DNA of 34,887 bases from contig CABMEP010000052.1 of assembly GCA_902385155.1 (NCBI GenBank), positions 1 to 34,887 on the forward strand. Reading direction: 5' to 3'. Positions 30,778-34,887 of the stretch are shown here, piece after piece. Numbering within the stretch: position 1 is the stretch's first letter; each line of letters begins with the position of its first letter. The position numbers and the translations under genes were made by a program. Under the pieces are notes generated by a model. It searched no databases and had not been told where the DNA came from. It worked only from the letters and a program-made list of their open reading frames with translations. Source of the DNA: an uncultured archaeon. Its GTDB lineage: Archaea; Micrarchaeota; Micrarchaeia; CABMEP01.

Positions 30778-30795
30778 TTGTCCAAAGTGATTCTT

Positions 30796-31977
30796 GTGAA
30801 GCTCCCGAATATTTACGCAGGCAATTACAGCCTTCTTGTCGTAGTCCCGCTCTCCCTCATACTGGTCAGCCTGTTTCTCCTGCCGCAGGTGCCCTACGGC
30901 ATCGACCTGCGGGGAGGAATGCTCATCACACTGCAGCTCAAGGGCACCGCGGACCAGGCGCAGATCCAGTCCGCGCTCAGCGGCATCGGGGTGCAGGAGG
31001 CCGAGGTCAGGACATACACCGACCCCAGCGGCAACGTCGCCGAGATCGAGATCTCCACCGACGCCAGGATGAACGCGGTGGACGACCTGCTCGTCAAGCT
31101 CGATTCCATCAAGAAGGACATAGACGCGTCGGAATCCAACCTCGCGAGGATGAGGTCCGAAGAGAAATTATCGGGGAAGAACCTCTCCAGCCAGATCGCG
31201 ACCGAGGAGCAGAAGGAAGCGGACCTGGTCAAGCAGGCGAGGGGCATAGAGACCGAGGTGTTCACCGCTTCCGCATCGCTCGCGGACAGGCCGCTCACCA
31301 CGCAGAAGGCGTCTGCCGACGAGATCATCAGGATACAGAGATCTTCGACCGCCGCGTTCAAGGAGGCGAAGGACGTCTACAAGGAGAACATCATCTCCAC
31401 GCTGACGTCCGCCGCCGCGTTCAACGACTACAAGCTCGAGGAGGTCAGCGCGACCCTCAGCAAACTGTTCCTCAACAAGGTATTCGGGGTGGCGATACTC
31501 TCCGCGCTCATCGCCACAGTCGGCATATTCCTCATATTCAGGGTAGCCATCCCGTCCATCGCGGTCCTCGTGGGGGCGTTCAGCGACATCATCATGGCGC
31601 TCGGCGCGATGGCGCTGTTCCACATACCGCTCACCCTCGCGTCTTTCGCCACGCTCATGATGCTTGTCGGATTATCTCTCGACACCGACATGATGCTCAC
31701 CATCAAGACAGTCAAGCGCAAGGAAGGGACTCCCCGCGAGAGGGCGTACGACGCGTTCAAGACAGGATTCGCGATGACATCTACGGTCATCGTCGCGTTC
31801 ATAGTGCTCCTCGCGCTCGGGATGATCACGCACATACCCACATACTACCAGATCGGCGCCGTCGCGGTCGCAGGGCTGTTCGGCGACCTGATCGCCACGT
31901 GGATGCTGAACGCGGTGCTGGTGCTGTGGTTCCTGGAGAACAAGTACGGGAAGATATTCCACATGCTCAAGAGATAA
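30796..31977 (+). CDS. secF: Protein translocase subunit SecF
   Basis: About 393 residues, RND-type accessory subunit of the Sec translocon. One N-terminal helix (SLLVVVPLSLILVSLFLLP) is followed by GIDLRGGM, the hallmark entry of the external domain. A long external region (about 35-225) contains a coiled-coil-like stretch (LVKLDSIKKDIDASESNLAR). Five more membrane helices follow, with LVGLSLDTDMMLTIKTVKRK and RERAYDAFKTGFAMTSTVIV in the usual positions. I call it SecF because the next gene has the SecD-type P1 domain, and archaea commonly have secF first. The external domain is longer than usual for SecF. The start is uncertain: GTG 30796 has AAGTGAT 4 bases upstream; GTG 30787 and TTG 30778 are alternatives. 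Confidence 0.85.
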   Translation: MKLPNIYAGNYSLLVVVPLSLILVSLFLLPQVPYGIDLRGGMLITLQLKGTADQAQIQSALSGIGVQEAEVRTYTDPSGNVAEIEISTDARMNAVDDLLVKLDSIKKDIDASESNLARMRSEEKLSGKNLSSQIATEEQKEADLVKQARGIETEVFTASASLADRPLTTQKASADEIIRIQRSSTAAFKEAKDVYKENIISTLTSAAAFNDYKLEEVSATLSKLFLNKVFGVAILSALIATVGIFLIFRVAIPSIAVLVGAFSDIIMALGAMALFHIPLTLASFATLMMLVGLSLDTDMMLTIKTVKRKEGTPRERAYDAFKTGFAMTSTVIVAFIVLLALGMITHIPTYYQIGAVAVAGLFGDLIATWMLNAVLVLWFLENKYGKIFHMLKR

Positions 31978-31989
31978 ACGGTGTTCGCA

Positions 31990-33549
31990 ATGACCAACTC
32001 AACGCTATCATGGCTGGCCGACAAGCGCGTGCTGTTCGTAGCCGTGCTCGTGGTGGCCAGCCTCGCCCTGCTCTACCTCAACGGGATGCATTTCGGACTG
32101 GAGTTCACAGGAGGGACCAGGATACCGATCACGCTCGAGAAGGCGGTCACGAAGGCGACGATGGACGACGCGCTGAACACGATCAAGATCAGGGTGACGA
32201 AATTCGGGCTGTCGCAGGTTGTCGTGAGGTCTGTCGGGGACCAGCAGATCTACGTCGAGCTCAGCCAGAGCACCAGCCCTGAGTACATCAGCCAGGTCCA
32301 GACCATACTGAGGTCGGAAGGCAAGTTCGAGGCGATCATAGACGGCCAAGTGGCCCTCACGGGGGAGCACATCGTGTCCGGAAGCGTCCGCGACATGGCG
32401 GAGACCAGCGGGGAGAATGTGAGGTGGGGCGTGGCGTTCGTCATCACGCAGGACGGCGCCAAGCAGTTCTCCAACGCCGCCTACGGCAAGGGCAACTACC
32501 CGGTCAACCTCTTCCTGGACAGGACGGAGGAAAGCGCGATACTCATCAAGGAATCGTACATCAACTCCTCGCTCTCCATCGGCGAGGCGAAAAGCGCCAT
32601 GGAGAAGGTGGCGGGATACGGCAACAACGCGGTCATATACATCGACGCGTCCGGCATGACCCCGGCCGGTGCCGTGGACGCGGTCATCGCATCCAACAGG
32701 ACCAGGGCGACGGTGTCCAGCAACGAGACGGAGCTCATCGCATTGCTCAAGGCGAGGAACATCACCATAGACGGCAAGGATGACGCGGACATGGTGCCCG
32801 AGATAGTCAGCCTCGGGAGCCTTGGCGGAGTCACGGTCAACCAGTGGCCGGCCATCGGACTGCTGTCCGCGCCGACCCTCAGCCCGAACCTCGCGACAGG
32901 GCAGTCGGTCCAGCAGTTCAGCATCGAAGGCCCTGCGAAGGGAGCGACATACCAGGACAAGCAGATAGCCGCGACCGCTGAGATGAAGAAGATAAGGAGC
33001 ATCCTGAGCGGAGGCGCGCTGCCGGTCGGCATAGAGCTCGGAAGCGCGATCACGGTGCCGCCGTCGCTCGGACGCGAGTTCCTCAAGTACAGCGCCATCG
33101 GAATGATCGCAGCGGCGCTGATCGTGTTCCTCATCGTGGCGCTCAGGTACAGGCACCCGAGCCACCTCCTGCCGCTGCTGTTCATAGCGGCGTCGCAGAT
33201 GATCATACTGGTCAGCTTCATGACCGCGGTCGGCACCCTCGACCTCTCCACCATCGCCGGTCTCTTCGGCACGCTCGGAACGTCCGTGGACTACCAGATC
33301 GTCATGACCGACGAGCTGATAGGCAAGGCATCGGGCGGCAAGGACGAGGCCAAGCGCAGGCTGGAGAAGGCGGGATACATCATCACGAGGGACGTCAGCA
33401 TACTGCTGGTCGTCATGATGCCCCTGATGTTCTCCAACATCGTGGAGATCATCGGATTCGTCACCACGACACTGCTCGGGTCGGTGCTCGGGATCACGAT
33501 CACGCTGCTCACGTACAACGCCGTCATCGACCACCAGTACAAGGACTGA
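31990..33549 (+). CDS. secD: Protein translocase subunit SecD
   Basis: About 519 residues. An N-terminal helix is followed by FGLEFTGGTRIPI, then the SecD P1 domain with IKIRVTKFGLSQVVVRSVGD and IYVELSQS, and a second external subdomain starting FEAIIDGQVALTGEHI. Six membrane helices in all end with LSTIAGLFGTLGTSVDYQIV and a RRLEKAGYIITRDVSILLVV block. It works with SecF to help release and pull exported proteins using the ion gradient. ATG 31990 has GGTGTT 4 bases upstream; GTG 31981 is the other possible start. It begins 12 bases after the secF stop. Confidence 0.92.
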   Translation: MTNSTLSWLADKRVLFVAVLVVASLALLYLNGMHFGLEFTGGTRIPITLEKAVTKATMDDALNTIKIRVTKFGLSQVVVRSVGDQQIYVELSQSTSPEYISQVQTILRSEGKFEAIIDGQVALTGEHIVSGSVRDMAETSGENVRWGVAFVITQDGAKQFSNAAYGKGNYPVNLFLDRTEESAILIKESYINSSLSIGEAKSAMEKVAGYGNNAVIYIDASGMTPAGAVDAVIASNRTRATVSSNETELIALLKARNITIDGKDDADMVPEIVSLGSLGGVTVNQWPAIGLLSAPTLSPNLATGQSVQQFSIEGPAKGATYQDKQIAATAEMKKIRSILSGGALPVGIELGSAITVPPSLGREFLKYSAIGMIAAALIVFLIVALRYRHPSHLLPLLFIAASQMIILVSFMTAVGTLDLSTIAGLFGTLGTSVDYQIVMTDELIGKASGGKDEAKRRLEKAGYIITRDVSILLVVMMPLMFSNIVEIIGFVTTTLLGSVLGITITLLTYNAVIDHQYKD

Positions 33550-33568
33550 ACGCCGGCTGAAGGACGCA

Positions 33569-33578
33569 AGTATATTAA
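33569..33578 (+). promoter_or_regulatory. TATA box for tRNA-Arg
   Basis: AGTATATTAA is centred about 29 bases before the tRNA 5' end. Confidence 0.55.
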
Positions 33579-33602
33579 CATCACGCAAGGTAATGATGGC
33601 AT

Positions 33603-33710
33603 GGGCTCGTAGCTCAGCCTGGATAGAGCGGCATGTATCCCGCGCCGAAGCGCGGTATATCCGTAGGCCTTCTAAGCTGATGGTCGGGGGTTCGAATCCC
33701 CCCGGGCCCG
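33603..33710 (+). tRNA. tRNA-Arg(TCT) with a non-canonical intron
   Basis: Acceptor GGGCTCG/CGGGCCC (one G-T pair), discriminator G. D stem GCTC/GAGC, T arm GGGGG-TTCGAAT-CCCCC. The anticodon loop CTTCTAA (33669-33675) gives anticodon TCT at 33671-33673, reading AGA. The 5' half of the anticodon stem is split by a 33-base intron, best placed at 33634-33666 (between tRNA positions 29 and 30). After removal the arm reads GCAGC-CTTCTAA-GCTGA with four Watson-Crick pairs and a G27/A43 mismatch. Spliced length is 75. CCA is not encoded. Confidence 0.88.
33634..33666 (+). other. tRNA-Arg intron with bulge-helix-bulge
   Basis: Central 4-bp helix GCGG (33628-33631) with CCGT (33661-33664). Three-base bulges are CAT (33632-33634) and AGG (33665-33667). 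An inner stem of GTAT/ATAT, a C-T mismatch and CCGCGC/GCGCGG is capped by CGAA. Cutting between the second and third base of each bulge removes exactly 33 bases. The outer exon helix is weak, so this is a relaxed motif. Confidence 0.7.
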
Positions 33711-33718
33711 CTTATGAT

Positions 33719-33729
33719 AATATATAAGG
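33719..33729 (+). promoter_or_regulatory. TATA box ahead of the UPF0147 unit
   Basis: AATATATAAGG is placed to start a transcript near 33750, at the GTG of the 23-codon ORF and about 100 bases before the UPF0147 gene. Confidence 0.5.
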
Positions 33730-33747
33730 ATCAAGAGAGATAAACCA

Positions 33748-33819
33748 GTGAAGAAAGGACAAGGAATGACAGGAAAGGATCGGCAGAGAGACAAAAGACA
33801 CGGCAGCAAGATATCCTAA
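33748..33819 (+). CDS. Possible 23-residue basic leader peptide
   Basis: A GTG-to-TAA ORF encoding MKKGQGMTGKDRQRDKRHGS followed by KIS. It sits where the TATA element at 33719-33729 would start a leaderless transcript, and fills a purine-rich leader upstream of UPF0147. There is no homology I recognise; it may be a leader ORF or chance. Confidence 0.3.
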   Translation: MKKGQGMTGKDRQRDKRHGSKIS

Positions 33820-33851
33820 CAGATATCGTAGCCGCGCGATAGGTGGTTGCG

Positions 33852-34112
33852 ATGACAGACGAAAGAGATGTGAAGATAGGGCAGATTGTTTCGCTCATAG
33901 ACATGGTTCTCGAGGACATGAGCGTCCCGCGCAACGTCAAGCGCGCGATGGAGGACGCCAAGCGCAGGCTGAACGAGAAGGAGGACCCGGTCGTACGCGC
34001 GGGAGGCGCGATATACAGCCTGGAGGGGCTCAGCGAGGACGTGAACCTTCCTCCGCACGCCAGGACCCAGATCTGGCAGATACTGAGCGCGCTCGAATCG
34101 ATAACGGAGTGA
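33852..34112 (+). CDS. UPF0147 family protein
   Basis: An 86-residue all-helical protein of the archaeal UPF0147 family, whose function is unknown. The pattern is a first helix with IVSLIDMVLEDMSVPRNVKR, then AMEDAKRRLN, AGGAIYSLEGLSED and NLPPHARTQIWQILSALE. This is full length for the family. AGGTGG lies 5 bases before the ATG, so I prefer 33852 over the in-frame GTG at 33843, which overlaps the ribosome-binding site. It sits between tRNA-Arg and the DP1 gene. Confidence 0.85.
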   Translation: MTDERDVKIGQIVSLIDMVLEDMSVPRNVKRAMEDAKRRLNEKEDPVVRAGGAIYSLEGLSEDVNLPPHARTQIWQILSALESITE

Positions 34113-34155
34113 TTGACGCTCCAGGCGGATCACCCGAAATCCGGTCCCGCAAATC

Positions 34156-34162
34156 GTATAAG
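34156..34162 (+). promoter_or_regulatory. TATA-like element for DP1
   Basis: GTATAAG in the 132-base gap after UPF0147 would start a transcript near 34185, giving a leader of about 60 bases. Confidence 0.35.
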
Positions 34163-34192
34163 AGCCGGCAGGACTATCCACTTCATAATCAC

Positions 34193-34212
34193 CGCGCGCT
34201 TCCATGCGCGCG
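34193..34212 (+). other. GC-only hairpin in the DP1 leader
   Basis: CGCGCGC and GCGCGCG pair perfectly around TTCCAT, 32 bases before the DP1 ATG. No T-tract follows, so it is not an oligo-T terminator. Confidence 0.55.
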
Positions 34213-34244
34213 AAAGGCGCAGTAGTGCGTCAGGCGAAGCTGCA

Positions 34245-34887
34245 ATGGAGACTGCCGACATAGTGAAGCTATTTAGGGCGAGCAAGAAGCTCATCAAGCC
34301 CGGCGCCATCGAGGCGCTCAAAGGCAAGCCTGACGACGAGATAAAACGAATTGTCGAAGCGCTGTGCATGCGGGACATCCCCGTCATCACCGAATCGGAC
34401 ATCCGCGAGCAGACGCAGGAAGTGAAGGCGCCGGATTTCGTGGAGGTCAAGCGCGCATCCGATTTCCACCCGGCGGCCAAGGAGTACGGCCTCGAATTCA
34501 AGGTCCAGGAGGAATGGGACGTCACAGGAAGGTCCAAGTCCTGCGGATGCCTTGACGATTTCGTCAAGTACATGAACGACCGCTACCAGAGGACGAAAGA
34601 GGTGCTCCTCGCGAGGCCGAGCAAGAACAGGGTGGCCAAGATCAGCCTCCTTGAAGGCATGCAGCCGGGAAACGACGTGAGGATCATCGGTCTCATCAGC
34701 AAGAAGATACTCACCAAGAACAAGCATTTCATGCTGGAACTGGAGGACGACAGCGGCGCCACCATGGTGCTCGTCATGAACGACAAGAAGAACGGCAGCA
34801 CCTATGAGAAAGCGCTGCGCATCATCAACGACGAGGTCATCGCGGTTGACGTACGGGTGGGGACGAACCTGAACATAGTCACAGACA
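34245..34887 (+). CDS. DNA polymerase D small subunit DP1, N-terminal part (cut by window end)
   Basis: The reading frame opens at ATG 34245 and runs off the window after about 214 residues. It contains a helical N-terminal region (VKLFRASKKLIKPGAIEALK), then FVKYMNDRYQRTKEVLLARP, and the start of the OB-fold with VRIIGLISKKILTKNKHFML and ELEDDSGA. These are the usual landmarks of DP1, the exonuclease-bearing partner of DP2 in the archaeal replicative polymerase D. The phosphodiesterase domain with the metal-site residues lies beyond the window. There is no obvious Shine-Dalgarno core before the ATG. DP2 is not in the window. Confidence 0.88.
   Translation, partial: METADIVKLFRASKKLIKPGAIEALKGKPDDEIKRIVEALCMRDIPVITESDIREQTQEVKAPDFVEVKRASDFHPAAKEYGLEFKVQEEWDVTGRSKSCGCLDDFVKYMNDRYQRTKEVLLARPSKNRVAKISLLEGMQPGNDVRIIGLISKKILTKNKHFMLELEDDSGATMVLVMNDKKNGSTYEKALRIINDEVIAVDVRVGTNLNIVTD

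Noticed and set aside
32008-33588. 526-codon minus-strand ORF opposite secD
   Set aside because: Antisense shadow; Arg/Asp/Glu/Leu-rich and covers a well-supported gene.
33669-33675. Reading the tRNA-Arg anticodon as CTA (amber suppressor)
   Set aside because: That register breaks the anticodon stem; the TCT register gives four pairs and a normal 7-base loop.

Overview
This window is archaeal. It encodes the small subunit (DP1) of the D-family DNA polymerase, ADP-forming acyl-CoA synthetase, a KH-less beta-CASP ribonuclease, Mre11, a UPF0147 protein, a pyruvoyl-dependent arginine decarboxylase and a SecF-SecD pair in that order. Its promoters are AT-rich TATA boxes about 25 bases ahead of starts, many placed so that transcripts would be leaderless or nearly so; other starts follow a GTGAT or GGTG Shine-Dalgarno core 3-6 bases upstream. 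The three tRNAs do not encode CCA. DP1 argues for a euryarchaeal or DPANN lineage. The non-canonical intron in tRNA-Arg and the large Asn/Ser-rich beta-helix protein would fit a Micrarchaeota- or Diapherotrites-like DPANN archaeon, but that placement is inference. Most genes are GC-rich with dense shadow ORFs on the other strand; the beta-helix gene, the intein and the MFS gene look clearly AT-richer.

Layout. 1-3.9 kb: one huge secreted parallel beta-helix protein on the minus strand. 4.0-6.1 kb: histidyl-tRNA synthetase behind a KaiC/RadA-like protein whose Walker motifs have decayed. 6.1-7.8 kb: Mre11 and an ASCH protein on the plus strand. 7.8-13.6 kb, minus strand: a tail-anchored winged-helix protein, the ACD beta subunit, a Nudix-fold protein with a broken Nudix box, the ACD alpha subunit interrupted by a 448-residue intein, and a double-domain dCTP deaminase. 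13.7-16.1 kb, plus: beta-CASP ribonuclease, histidine phosphatase, a small basic protein. 16.1-21.6 kb: polyprenyl diphosphate synthase, an amidinotransferase-fold hydrolase, ArgS, an MFS transporter. 21.6-22.6 kb: tRNA-Pro(CGG), a nitroreductase and a compact unit encoding an 18-residue lysine-rich peptide. 22.7-27.5 kb: a family-B DNA polymerase homologue with a wrecked polymerase site but an intact-looking exonuclease site, divergent from a 757-residue Cas4/RecB-like nuclease with many cysteines. 27.5-30.7 kb: tRNA-Leu(CAG), a small helical protein, a PGRP-type amidase, and the operon arginine decarboxylase / HtrA protease / small membrane protein. 30.8-34.9 kb: SecF-SecD, intron-containing tRNA-Arg(TCT), UPF0147, and the start of DP1.

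The best candidate for an undescribed system is the pseudo-polymerase/exonuclease and the Fe-S nuclease sharing one bidirectional promoter at about 25150. Both carry nuclease sites, no CRISPR array or Cas1 is nearby, and their divergent arrangement suggests joint DNA processing or repair. Other unusual items are the intein in the ACD alpha subunit, the micro-gene at 22515, the tRNA-Arg intron with a readable bulge-helix-bulge, and a peptidoglycan amidase fold in an archaeon.
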